Below are positions 16,593 through 24,910 of a DNA stretch of 64,000 bases, in pieces. How positions within the stretch are numbered: position 1 is the first letter of the stretch; every line of letters begins with the position of its first letter. Location: contig NZ_CP015243.1 of the NCBI RefSeq assembly GCF_001648175.1, forward strand, positions 310,001-374,000, in the 5' to 3' direction. The notes under the pieces were generated by a model. That model was not told the DNA's origin, ran no database searches, and saw nothing but the letters and a program-made list of their open reading frames with translations. The position numbers and the translations under genes were made by a program. Source of the stretch: Halotalea alkalilenta. GTDB lineage: Bacteria > Pseudomonadota > Gammaproteobacteria > Pseudomonadales > Halomonadaceae.

Positions 16593-18200
16593 ATGCGCTC
16601 GTACAGGATCATTGCACTCCTCGTTTCGCTTTGGGCACTCACCGCCTGCGCCCATTCCCCGACGACCGCCAGCGAGCCGGTACGGTTCACCGTGCTGCAC
16701 ACCAACGATCACCATGGCCGCTTCTGGCGCAATGACGATGGAGAGTACGGCCTCTCCGCGCAGAAGACCCTGGTCGATTCGATCCGCGCCGAGGTCCAGG
16801 CGCAAGGCGGCCAAGTGTTGCTGCTCTCCGGCGGCGATATCAATACCGGCGTGCCGGCCTCGGACCTGCAGGACGCCGAGCCGGACTTTCGCGGCATGAG
16901 GATGATCGGCTACGACGCCATGGCGCTCGGCAACCATGAGTTCGACAATCCACCCGAGGTGCTCGCCCGCCAGGCCGAGTGGGCTGGCTTTCCGCTGCTC
17001 TCGGCCAACATCTACCATGCCGGTAGCGGGCAACACGCCTACCAGCCCTATGCGCTGTTCGATCTCGGCGGCATCGAGGTGGCAGTGATCGGCTTGACCA
17101 CCGAGGACACCCCCAGGCTGGTCAATGGCAGCAACACCACGGGGCTCGAGTTTCGCGATCCCAAGCAGGAAGCGCGCCGGATGATCGACCAGCTCGAGCG
17201 CGAGGCGAAACCGGATGTGATCATCGCCGCGACCCACATGGGTCATTACGATAACGGCGAGCACGGCGCCAATGCACCAGGCGATGTCGAGCTGGCACGC
17301 TCGCTGCCCGCGGGGGCGCTATCGATGATCGTCGGCGGCCACTCGCAGAATCCGGTATGCATGGAGGAGGAGAACCGCAAGGATCCCGACTACCTGCCCG
17401 GCACGCCCTGCGCGCCGGATCGCCAGAATGGCACCTGGATCGTCCAGGCCCATGAATGGGGCAAATACGTCGGCCGTGCGGATTTCGTCTACCGCGACGG
17501 CACGCTCGAGCTCGAACGCTACCGGCTGATTCCGGTCAATCTCGGCCATGAGGTCGAGGGTAACTGGGTGCTGTTCGAATCCCTCATTCCCGAATCGGCC
17601 GACATGCTCGCCCTGCTGGCCCCTTATCAGGAGCGAGCGGGCGAAGAACTGCAGCGCCGGGTCGGCGAAGTCGATGCCAGGCTCGAGGGCAATCGCACCC
17701 AGGTGCGCTCGCGCCAGACCGACCTCGCCCAGCTGATTCTCGCCGCTTTCATCGAACGTGCCGATGCCGATCTCGCGGTGCTCAACGGCGGCGGTATCCG
17801 CGACTCGATCGAGGCCGGCGAGATCAGCTACGAAGATCTGCTTCGGGTCCATCCATTCGCCAATCAGCTGGCCTACGTGGATCTCGACGGTGCCGAGCTC
17901 GCCGAGTACCTCGCCACGGTCAGTGCGATCCCGCCCGGCAGCGGCGGCTACGCCCAGCTGCGCGGCGTTGGCCGGCTCGAGGATGGACGCTTCACGATAG
18001 ACGGTGGGCCACTCGACCCAGAACGCCGCTATCGGCTGGCGACGCTCGACTTCGCCGCGCAGGGCGGCGACGGCTATCCCGCGCTCAGCCAGCATCCCAG
18101 CTACGTCGATACCGGCTTCACCGACGCCCAGGTGGTACGCGACTATGTCGAGCGCCACAATCCGCTACGCGCCGCGGACTTCGCGCCCGCTGGGCTTTGA
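16593..18200 (+). CDS. ushA: UshA-like 5'-nucleotidase / UDP-sugar hydrolase lipoprotein
   Basis: The 535-residue protein has a lipoprotein signal (LTAC, Cys19), then a metallophosphatase domain with HTNDHHGRF (36-44), GGDINTG, GNHEFDNP, ATHMGHY and GGHSQ. A C-terminal 5'-nucleotidase domain follows, with NGGGIRDSIEAGEISYEDL that binds the substrate base. It should hydrolyse periplasmic nucleotides and UDP-sugars to nucleosides. Unlike E. coli UshA, which is soluble, this one appears to be lipid-anchored. A strong hairpin follows at 18207. Confidence 0.93.
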   Translation: MRSYRIIALLVSLWALTACAHSPTTASEPVRFTVLHTNDHHGRFWRNDDGEYGLSAQKTLVDSIRAEVQAQGGQVLLLSGGDINTGVPASDLQDAEPDFRGMRMIGYDAMALGNHEFDNPPEVLARQAEWAGFPLLSANIYHAGSGQHAYQPYALFDLGGIEVAVIGLTTEDTPRLVNGSNTTGLEFRDPKQEARRMIDQLEREAKPDVIIAATHMGHYDNGEHGANAPGDVELARSLPAGALSMIVGGHSQNPVCMEEENRKDPDYLPGTPCAPDRQNGTWIVQAHEWGKYVGRADFVYRDGTLELERYRLIPVNLGHEVEGNWVLFESLIPESADMLALLAPYQERAGEELQRRVGEVDARLEGNRTQVRSRQTDLAQLILAAFIERADADLAVLNGGGIRDSIEAGEISYEDLLRVHPFANQLAYVDLDGAELAEYLATVSAIPPGSGGYAQLRGVGRLEDGRFTIDGGPLDPERRYRLATLDFAAQGGDGYPALSQHPSYVDTGFTDAQVVRDYVERHNPLRAADFAPAGL

Positions 18201-18206
18201 AAGCGA

Positions 18207-18235
18207 CCACGCCCGCGACGACGTCGCGGGCGTGG
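18207..18235. terminator. Perfect 13-bp hairpin between convergent genes
   Basis: Perfect 13-bp GC-rich stem with a 3-base GAC loop, 6 bases after the ushA stop and 23 bases before the SDR stop. It lacks a long T run on either strand but its position suggests a bidirectional terminator. Confidence 0.7.
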
Positions 18236-18258
18236 CGGAGACTGATTGAATTGAGCGC

Positions 18259-19110
18259 TCAGCAGTTGAGCACGGTGCCGCCGTTGAGGTGGATGGTCTG
18301 GCCGCTCATGTACGAGCTCTCGACGCTGGCGAGGTAAACGTAGGCCGGAGCGATCTCCGAAGGTTGGCCGGCGCGCTTCATCGGCGTCTGGGCACCGAAG
18401 GTAGTGACGCTCTCGTCGCCCATCGTCGACGGGATCAAAGGTGTCCAGATCGGTCCCGGCGCGACCGCGTTGATCCGGATGCCCTGCTCGGCCAACGGCT
18501 CGGCGAGCGAACGCACCAGCCCCTGGATCGCCCCCTTGGTCGCCGAGTAGTCGATCAGCCCGGGGTTGCCCTTGAACGCGTTGATCGAGGAGGTGCAGAT
18601 GATCGTATCCCCCTCGCCAAGATGATCGAGCGCCGCCTTGATGGTGTAGAAGTGGCTGAAGATATTGGTGCGGAAAGTGCTCTCCAGCTGCTCGTCGCTG
18701 ATCTCGCGAATGTCGTCGAGCTGCATCTGTTCGGCTGCGTTGTTGACCAGTACGTTGAGCGCGCCGAACTCGCTCACCGTGCGCTCGACCAGCTCGCGGC
18801 AGAACGAAGGCTTGCGCACATCGCCTGGCAGCAGCAGGCACTGGGCGCCCTCACGCTCGACCATGTCGCGGGTCGCCTCGGCGTCCTCGGTCTCGGATAG
18901 ATAGTTGATCGCCACCGCTGCGCCTTCGCGGGCGAAGTGCACCGCCACTGCGCGACCGATACCGCTATCGCCACCGGTGATCAGCGCGACCTTGCCGGCG
19001 AGCTTGCCGGTGCCCTGGTAGCTGTCGCGAATCACCTCTGGCAGCGGAGTCATCTCCGACTCGATGCCCGGCGGGGTCTGCGGCTGGCTTTGAAACGTTC
19101 GTTCGCTCAT
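18259..19110 (-). CDS. Short-chain dehydrogenase, YghA / GSP39 type
   Basis: The 283-residue SDR has an N-terminal extension of about 38 residues, then the cofactor motif TGGDSGIGRAVA (45-56), NNAAEQ, the catalytic Ser in CTSSINAF and the YSATKG motif (Tyr about 188), and PGPIWTPLIPS. The extension and motifs match the general-stress SDR group (Bacillus YdaD/GSP39, E. coli YghA), which are NADP-dependent and of uncertain substrate. GGGAG precedes the ATG. It appears monocistronic, ended by the hairpin at 18207. Confidence 0.9.
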   Translation of the reverse strand: MSERTFQSQPQTPPGIESEMTPLPEVIRDSYQGTGKLAGKVALITGGDSGIGRAVAVHFAREGAAVAINYLSETEDAEATRDMVEREGAQCLLLPGDVRKPSFCRELVERTVSEFGALNVLVNNAAEQMQLDDIREISDEQLESTFRTNIFSHFYTIKAALDHLGEGDTIICTSSINAFKGNPGLIDYSATKGAIQGLVRSLAEPLAEQGIRINAVAPGPIWTPLIPSTMGDESVTTFGAQTPMKRAGQPSEIAPAYVYLASVESSYMSGQTIHLNGGTVLNC

Positions 19111-19255
19111 CGTGCAATCTCCCTATTGCGGATGAATGGATAGCCTGACTGGCTCCACTAACCCTAGGAGAGTCCAGCCCAAGCGCAAGCCCACGGCGAC
19201 CTCGCATCGCAAATCGCCCAGGCCGCCAGCCTCCATGCCGGCGTGGAGGAGCGCC

Positions 19256-19795
19256 TTAGTTGGCGCGTATCTCGATCGGGCAGATGAAAAGCCCGGCCGG
19301 CTCGGCCTGCTCCTCCCAGGGACGATGGTAGATCAACCGCAGGCTGCCCTGGCCGGCCCGCATCGCCTCGAAGCGCCAGTCGTAGACCAGCGGCGCACCG
19401 ACCGCATCTGAGTCCGAGGCTTCATCGGCACGCGGTGCGCTGAGCAGGCGCAGCCCTTCGGGGCGATCATCGAGCTGCCACAGGTAACCGGTGCTTGGAT
19501 TGCCGGGCAGAAGTAGCGACAGCCGCTCTCCCGTGGTCAGCACCAGCGGCTCGCAGCGCCCCTGGTCGTCGACGGTCAACACCTGGTCGGCATCGATCGT
19601 ATAGGCGCTCGGGTCGCCCGCCCCCGCCCCGCGCGACTGATCCATCAGTTCAGGGTCGGCGAAGGCCGGGCGCGGAGCGTCACCGACCGCAACCGGCGCC
19701 TCGTCGCCACCACCGCCGAGCAGCGCACAGCCGCCCAGGCCAAGCAAACCGAATACCGTCATTGCCTGGAGCATCGCCTTGCATCGTTGATTCAT
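19256..19795 (-). CDS. Chagasin-like (I42 family) protease-inhibitor lipoprotein
   Basis: The 179-residue protein has a lipoprotein signal with LGGC (Cys23), a low-complexity region, then a C-terminal domain with NPSTGYLW and RLIYHRPWE, the two inhibitory loops of chagasin-family inhibitors of papain-like cysteine proteases. The protein would sit in the cell envelope. The start at 19795 gives a normal signal peptide; an earlier frame to 19969 runs into duplicated DNA. Its promoter must lie near the tandem repeat that begins at 19867. Confidence 0.82.
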   Translation of the reverse strand: MNQRCKAMLQAMTVFGLLGLGGCALLGGGGDEAPVAVGDAPRPAFADPELMDQSRGAGAGDPSAYTIDADQVLTVDDQGRCEPLVLTTGERLSLLLPGNPSTGYLWQLDDRPEGLRLLSAPRADEASDSDAVGAPLVYDWRFEAMRAGQGSLRLIYHRPWEEQAEPAGLFICPIEIRAN

Positions 19796-19866
19796 CCGCC
19801 ACATCCCTTGTCGATAACCTGACGCGCCCTGCGCACACCATGTATTGCGTGCGTGGGAGGGTAAGC

Positions 19867-20156
19867 GAAGCGATCGATGACGTCGACCGCTCGTTCGGCC
19901 TTGCCGAAAAGCGGCGCCGCTCCCATGCTGTGGGCTCGCGTTGTCATCGCCCTCATATCTCACGGTCATCCAGATGACGCTGCAACAGCTCAGCTACTTT
20001 CTCGCCGCGATGAAGCGATCGATGACGTCGACCGCTCGTTCGGCCTTGCCGAAAAGCGGCGCCGCTCCCATGCTGTGGGCTCGCGTTGTCACCGCTCCCA
20101 TATCTCACGGTCATCCAGATGACGCTGCAACAGCTCAGCTACTTTCTCGCCGCGAT
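19867..20156. repeat. 145-bp tandem duplication covering the lysR promoter and start
   Basis: Copy 1 is 19867-20011 and copy 2 is 20012-20156. They differ at only three bases, all in the stretch before the lysR start codon. Each copy contains the putative lysR leader, its ATG (19974 and 20119) and the first dozen codons. As 145 is not a multiple of three, the copy-1 start is out of frame with the rest of lysR. Confidence 0.95.
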
Positions 20157-21042
20157 CGAGCACGGCACCTTGTCCAAGGCCGCCGAGGCGCTGCGCCTGT
20201 CGCAGCCGAGCCTCTCCGAACAGATCATCCGGCTCGAGGAGTCGCTCGGGGCGACGCTGTTCGTACGCACCAACCGCCGGCTGCAGCTCACCGAGGCCGG
20301 GCGCAGGCTGGAGCCGTTCGCCCAGGCAACGCTCAGCGCGGCGCGCCAGGGGCACGATGCGGTGCAGTCGTATCGCTCGCTCAGCGGCGGGGTGGCGAGC
20401 TTCGGCACCTTCGGCAGCGCCCATCACTATTTCCTCACCGAGCTGGTCACCGTGTTCCGCCAGCGCTACCCGGAAATGCGGCTGAGACTGCTCGGCTACA
20501 ACTCCTCCGAGGTCGCTCGCGCGGTCAGCGACGGCGAGCTGGAGGCGGGATTGGTGATGCTGCCCGTCGACGAGCGCAACCTGAAGGTGAACGAACCGGT
20601 GTGGTCGGCGCGGGTCGGCTATCTGAGCGCGGACCCGGCGCGGCTCGAGGGCGCCAAGACCATCGAGGACCTTGCCCGCGCACCGCTGATCCTGACCGAA
20701 GCGCGCTGGTGCCATGGCGATCCGGTGCGCCGGTTGCTCAATGCCCGAGCCCACGCGGCGGGCGTCGCGCTCGAGGCATTGATCGAGGTCGAACACCAGG
20801 CCACCGGCTTCGAACTCGCCGCCCGGGGCCTGGGCGACATGATCGCGACTCGGCCGATCCTCCATCACCTCGGCTACCAGGATCGACTCGGCTGGGTGCC
20901 GATCGAACCACCGCTGTTCGAGGTGTTCGCCTTCATCCAGCGCCACGACACCCCCATCTCACCTGCTACCCGGGTGCTGATCGCGCTGATGCGCGAGCAG
21001 CTGGAGAACATCCAGCGCCGCTATGCCGAGCTCGAGCGTTAG
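20119..21042 (+). CDS. LysR-family transcriptional regulator
   Basis: The 307-residue protein begins MTLQQLSYFLAAIEHGT, a classic LysR HTH (residues 1-60, with LSKAAEALRLSQPSLSEQI), and continues with a LysR substrate-binding domain. It lies 98 bases upstream of dld in the same direction and probably regulates it. The start at 20119 lies in the second copy of a tandem duplication; the first copy has the same ATG at 19974 but in another frame. No strong ribosome site precedes either ATG. Confidence 0.9.
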   Translation: MTLQQLSYFLAAIEHGTLSKAAEALRLSQPSLSEQIIRLEESLGATLFVRTNRRLQLTEAGRRLEPFAQATLSAARQGHDAVQSYRSLSGGVASFGTFGSAHHYFLTELVTVFRQRYPEMRLRLLGYNSSEVARAVSDGELEAGLVMLPVDERNLKVNEPVWSARVGYLSADPARLEGAKTIEDLARAPLILTEARWCHGDPVRRLLNARAHAAGVALEALIEVEHQATGFELAARGLGDMIATRPILHHLGYQDRLGWVPIEPPLFEVFAFIQRHDTPISPATRVLIALMREQLENIQRRYAELER

Positions 21043-21140
21043 CCCGGCGTACATGCCCCGGTTGGAGATTTCGCCACGGCAGGCCAGTATGTAGACAGCC
21101 CCAAGGCACCGTTCACCTTCGCAGTGGAGCCCGTCCGATC

Positions 21141-22928
21141 ATGTCCGAACAGCATGCGACCCTTTCGACCTCCCCTTTCACCGCCTCACCCTCCGACGCC
21201 CGCCAGCGGCTGCTCGAGCGCCTCAAGGCGATCGTCGGCCCGCGGGAGACGCTCACCGACGCGCGCAGCACGCGACGCTATCGCAAGGGCTTCCGCTTCG
21301 GCGAGGGCCGTGCGCTGGCGGTGGTGCGCCCCGGCTCGCTGATCGAACAGTGGCGGGTGGTGAAGGCCTGCGTCGAGGCGGACGTGATCGTGATCATGCA
21401 GGCCGCCAACACCGGGCTGACCGGCGGCTCGACCCCGGATGGCAACGACTACGACCGCGACATCGTGATCATCAGCACCCTGCGCATGGACCGCCTGCAC
21501 CTGATCCGCGACGCACGCCAGGTGATCTGTTTCCCCGGCGCGACCCTCTACGGCCTCGAACGCGCACTGCGCCCGCTCGACCGCGAGCCGCACTCGGTGA
21601 TCGGCTCCTCCTGCATCGGCGCCTCGGTATTCGGCGGGGTATCGAACAACTCAGGCGGTGCGCTGGTCCAGCGCGGCCCCGCCTACACCGAGCTTGCGCT
21701 CTACGCCCAGCTCAATGCCGACGGCCAGCTCGAGCTGGTCAACCATCTCGGCATCCGGCTCGGCGACGAGCCGGAGGAGATCCTCGCCCGGCTCGAACGC
21801 GGAGACTTCAAGGACGAGGACATCTCAAGCGATGCGGGCGCCGCCTCCGACCCCGAGTACCGCGACCATGTCCGCGAGATCGATGCCGAGACCCCGGCGC
21901 GGTTCAACGCCGACCCACGGCGCCTGCACGAAGCCTCGGGCTGCGCCGGCAAGCTTGCGCTGTTCGCGGTGCGACTCGACACCTTCCCGGCGGCCAAGGG
22001 CGCCAAGGTGTTCTATATCGGCACCAACTCGACCGCGGAACTCACCGAGCTGCGCCGCGCGCTGCTCGCCCCGGGACGCGAGCTGCCGATCGCCGGCGAG
22101 TACCTGCACCGCGACGCCTTCGACATCGCCGAGACCTACGGCAAAGACACCTTCCTGATGATCCAGCGCTTCGGCACCGACCGGATGCCGGCGATCTTCG
22201 CTTTCAAAGGCGCCGTCGACGCCTTCTTCGAGCGCTTGAAGATCTTCCCCGACCAGATCACCGACCGCGTCGGCCAGTGGCTCTCGCGGCTCTTTCCCAG
22301 CCACCTGCCCGCACGCATGAAGGAGTACCGCGATCGCTTCGAGCATCACCTGATGCTCAAGGTCCCCGCGGAGGAAGTCGCATCGACCCGCGCACTGCTC
22401 GGCGAGCTATTCCCCGGCACAGGCGGAGCGTTCTTCGAATGCAACGACGAAGAGGGCAGCAAGGCCTTCCTCCATCGCTTCGCCGCCGCCGGCGCAGCGA
22501 TCCGCTACCGCACCATGCACGCTCGCGAAGTCGAAGACATCGTCGCCCTCGACATCGCGCTCAAGCGCAACGAACGCGACTGGTTCGAGACCCTGCCGGC
22601 CGAGATCGAATCCAAACTGGTCAAGAAGCTCTACTACGGCCACTTCCTCTGCCACGTCTTCCACCAGGACTACGTCGTCGCCAAGGGCACCGACTGCCTC
22701 GCTCTCGAGCACCAGATGTGGGCACTGCTCGACCAGCGCGGCGCCGAATACCCCGCCGAGCACAACGTCGGCCACCTCTACCGCGCTAAACCCGCGCTGC
22801 GCGAGTTCTACCAAAAGCTCGACCCCTGCAACTGCCTCAACCCCGGCATCGGCCAAACGCCCAAGGCGAAGCATTGGGGGCATGCACCGGCCAAAGCGGC
22901 CGCAAGCGACGAACCGGTCAACGGATAG
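21141..22928 (+). CDS. dld: Quinone-dependent D-lactate dehydrogenase
   Basis: The 595-residue protein matches E. coli Dld in length and order: an FAD_binding_4 domain with MQAANTGLTGGSTPDG (about 89-104) and SSCIGASVFGGVSNNSGGALV, then the Dld membrane-binding C-terminal domain with HFLCHVFHQDYV and the ending DPCNCLNPGIGQT. It oxidises D-lactate to pyruvate at the inner membrane and feeds electrons to ubiquinone. It is a second, different D-2-hydroxyacid dehydrogenase from that at 3291. The LysR gene just upstream is its likely regulator. Confidence 0.95.
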   Translation: MSEQHATLSTSPFTASPSDARQRLLERLKAIVGPRETLTDARSTRRYRKGFRFGEGRALAVVRPGSLIEQWRVVKACVEADVIVIMQAANTGLTGGSTPDGNDYDRDIVIISTLRMDRLHLIRDARQVICFPGATLYGLERALRPLDREPHSVIGSSCIGASVFGGVSNNSGGALVQRGPAYTELALYAQLNADGQLELVNHLGIRLGDEPEEILARLERGDFKDEDISSDAGAASDPEYRDHVREIDAETPARFNADPRRLHEASGCAGKLALFAVRLDTFPAAKGAKVFYIGTNSTAELTELRRALLAPGRELPIAGEYLHRDAFDIAETYGKDTFLMIQRFGTDRMPAIFAFKGAVDAFFERLKIFPDQITDRVGQWLSRLFPSHLPARMKEYRDRFEHHLMLKVPAEEVASTRALLGELFPGTGGAFFECNDEEGSKAFLHRFAAAGAAIRYRTMHAREVEDIVALDIALKRNERDWFETLPAEIESKLVKKLYYGHFLCHVFHQDYVVAKGTDCLALEHQMWALLDQRGAEYPAEHNVGHLYRAKPALREFYQKLDPCNCLNPGIGQTPKAKHWGHAPAKAAASDEPVNG

Positions 22929-23172
22929 CGTTCGAATCACCGGTGCCTGGCCGACCTGCCCGCCGTTCGTGGTGAGCCGAGCCTTCATCATCATCGCCGT
23001 CTCGCGAGAGGCCAGGAGGCGAGAGTCGAACCACGATCCAGCCGCCTCGGGCGAATTGGTCCAGCCCGCGAATCCCTGCTGAGAGCTGAATGCTCGCCAT
23101 CGAGCTGTCGACTATCGACTTTCCATCGTTGCTACCTCGCACACCCGCATGGGGCGTTGCTTGTCGGCCCTC

Positions 23173-23209
23173 TAACCAACTGATAGGTTATAGATATATC
23201 AACTGATAG
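23173..23209. promoter_or_regulatory. Repeat cluster upstream of the Xre/RES pair
   Basis: Two AACTGATAG direct repeats (23178-23186 and 23201-23209) start 23 bp apart, and TAACC/GGTTA form an inverted repeat around the first (23173-23190). The AT-rich block sits just before the antitoxin ribosome site and is a probable autoregulatory operator. Confidence 0.5.
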
Positions 23210-23222
23210 AACGGAGGTAGCG

Positions 23223-23672
23223 ATGGTCACCTCGCTCGAGCAGGATCAAACTGGTCGCGATACCGGCACCAGCTTCTGGAAGAGGGTGGGCATCCCTCCC
23301 CGTGGCGCAGGACTGCACCAAGCCTTGCGGGATGGCATCCCCTACACGGTCTATACGCGGCTGGCCTCGATGGCGGGCTTGGAACACAAGGAGCTGGCCA
23401 AATATGTCGTCATTCCCCAGGCCACACTGCAGCGCCGGGCCAAGCTAGGCCGGTTCAAACAGGACGAGGGCGACAGGCTATACCGCTTCGCCGAAGTGCT
23501 GGAGGCAGCGACGGCGCTGTTCGAGGGGGACAAGGAGGGGGCGCGGCAATGGCTTCTTCATCCCGTCCGCGGCCTCGGGGGCAGGCGACCCGTCGAGATG
23601 CTCGCTACCTCGGCCGAAGTCGAGGCCGTGCTGGAGCTGATCGGCCGCCTGGAGCATGGCGTAGTGGCATGA
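23223..23672 (+). CDS. Xre/MbcA/ParS-type antitoxin (DUF2384)
   Basis: The 149-residue protein has an N-terminal HTH-like region and a C-terminal toxin-binding domain (about 85-145, with RLYRFAEVLEAATALFEGDKEGARQWL and the ending motif GRRPVEML). This is the antitoxin type paired with RES-domain toxins. GGAGG lies 6 bases before the ATG. It overlaps the toxin start by 4 bases. By family it binds and blocks the toxin and represses the promoter. Confidence 0.9.
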   Translation: MVTSLEQDQTGRDTGTSFWKRVGIPPRGAGLHQALRDGIPYTVYTRLASMAGLEHKELAKYVVIPQATLQRRAKLGRFKQDEGDRLYRFAEVLEAATALFEGDKEGARQWLLHPVRGLGGRRPVEMLATSAEVEAVLELIGRLEHGVVA

Positions 23673-24133
23673 ACGAGATCCATGCTTACCGCTTGATCAA
23701 GAAGAAGTGGCAGGCGAGCGCCTTCGACGGAGAAGGAGCGCGTCTCTTCGGCGGACGCTGGAACAGCCGGGGAAAGTCTTGTGTGTACTTGGCCAGCTCC
23801 GAGTCGTTGGCGATGCTGGAGGTGATGGTGCATCTCAACGATTACGGCCTGCTGCGACATTACGCGATTCTGCAGGTGCGGCTCCCGGAAGACGCCATCA
23901 TTCACCTACCCATCGACCAATTGCCGGATGACTGGCGGGATGAACCGGCCCCACCCTCAACGGCGGAGCTCGGCGATGGCTGGCTGGGAGGTGGCAGCAG
24001 CCTGGCACTGGCCGTACCGAGCGTGGTGGTCCCCCGGGAGCTCAATTACCTGCTCAATCCCACGCACCCACTATTCAAACAGATCGCCGCCGATGCTACG
24101 GAAATCGACTTCCAGCCAGACGCTCGCCTTTGA
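23669..24133 (+). CDS. RES-domain toxin (NAD+-degrading family)
   Basis: The 154-residue protein contains the RES motif order: Arg in YRLIK (8), GGRWNSRGKSCVYLA (28-42) with conserved Arg, and SSESLAMLEVMVHL (43-56) with Ser and Glu. Known RES toxins deplete NAD+ and stop growth. The ATG overlaps the antitoxin stop (ATGA), the usual arrangement in this two-gene system. The length is standard, and all three key residue types are present, so it looks functional. Confidence 0.92.
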   Translation: MNEIHAYRLIKKKWQASAFDGEGARLFGGRWNSRGKSCVYLASSESLAMLEVMVHLNDYGLLRHYAILQVRLPEDAIIHLPIDQLPDDWRDEPAPPSTAELGDGWLGGGSSLALAVPSVVVPRELNYLLNPTHPLFKQIAADATEIDFQPDARL

Positions 24134-24513
24134 GCGATGAGGCGCAGTTCTCCACAGCCTGACTCCAGCCATAGCCTCCCCCTATACGAACCATTCCATT
24201 CGCCCCCTTCATCCCCTGGAAGGCCGGCGGGATAGTGATTCCATCGCTATCCCGTCGACAAGATTCCAATAGGGGGAGACGTGGGCACCACTGCGCGCTA
24301 TTGCATCATCGGCGCTAGAGCCGGTTTTCCTCTCCATGACGGCCCGCATCGAAAGATAGCGGGCTCGTCGCGTCGCTCCACCAAAGTCTCATTCCCATAC
24401 TCGATCAGAATTGATTCGAGTCAATGAGTGAGAGCCGGCGACGCCCTAGCGTAGGAATTTCCTCTCATCAGGAACGAATGATCGCAAAACAAGGATAAAT
24501 AAACGGAGGCGAT
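24134..24513. other. 380-bp non-coding region
   Basis: No supported gene. A perfect 8-bp inverted repeat with an 11-base loop at 24228-24254 follows the RES gene at a distance but has no T run. The final 100 bases are AT-rich and should contain the promoter of the small membrane protein gene. Confidence 0.4.
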
Positions 24514-24846
24514 ATGAATCCCTTTCTGCACGGTAGCTTATACGGACTGATCATTTGCGCCGTCATTGCCGTACTGGTGGCGCTCTCCCTCTTACTCAAC
24601 CGGCTGGGCAGCATGACGAAAGACAAGCTAGGCAAGGAGGACGACATTCTTTGGGTGGCAGCGGCCATCGGCCTGGGTGTCGGCGCTTATGGGGTCACTC
24701 TGGTCGCGGCACTGCTGATGGAATCCGACCTGCCGGCGAGAATCACCGCGGCGTTGGGCTCCGCGGCGCTCGTCTTTAGTCTTTTCCTCTGGCTCGTCTC
24801 GGTCCATGAAAAGAAGAGATCGTATGCGGTGACGAAAAAGATCTGA
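24514..24846 (+). CDS. Small three-helix membrane protein of unknown function
   Basis: The 110-residue protein has three hydrophobic helices (about 8-30, 44-67, 75-96) and a basic C-terminus (EKKRSYAVTKKI). I do not recognise a family. GGAGG stands 7 bases before the ATG, and codon use is like the neighbours, so it is likely translated. It is alone: the RES gene is 380 bases upstream and glpQ converges on it. The positive tail is probably cytoplasmic. Confidence 0.75.
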   Translation: MNPFLHGSLYGLIICAVIAVLVALSLLLNRLGSMTKDKLGKEDDILWVAAAIGLGVGAYGVTLVAALLMESDLPARITAALGSAALVFSLFLWLVSVHEKKRSYAVTKKI

Positions 24847-24855
24847 GGCATGAAA

Positions 24856-24880
24856 ACGCCCGCGCTGATTGCGCGGGCGT
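24856..24880 (-). terminator. Intrinsic terminator for glpQ, probably bidirectional
   Basis: A perfect 10-bp GC stem with a 5-base loop. On the minus strand it is followed directly by TTTT, giving a classic intrinsic terminator for glpQ, 30 bases past its stop. Confidence 0.8.
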
Positions 24881-24910
24881 CGTCGTCTATGGCGAAGCGA
24901 TATCGATGAA

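Noticed and set aside
19941..22928. A 995-codon open frame that would fuse a LysR N-terminus to Dld
   Set aside because: It reads the lysR body out of frame; its middle has the arginine/proline-rich look of a shadow frame. The real lysR (20119) and dld (21141) each have proper family N-termini. The frame exists only because of the 145-bp duplication and high GC.
22925..22960. T-loop-like GTTCGAATC after dld, suggesting a tRNA
   Set aside because: No matching acceptor, D or anticodon stems are present in the surrounding 90 bases.
24228..24254. 8-bp hairpin 95 bases after the RES gene as a terminator
   Set aside because: There is no T run and the distance from the gene is large; recorded only as part of the gap.
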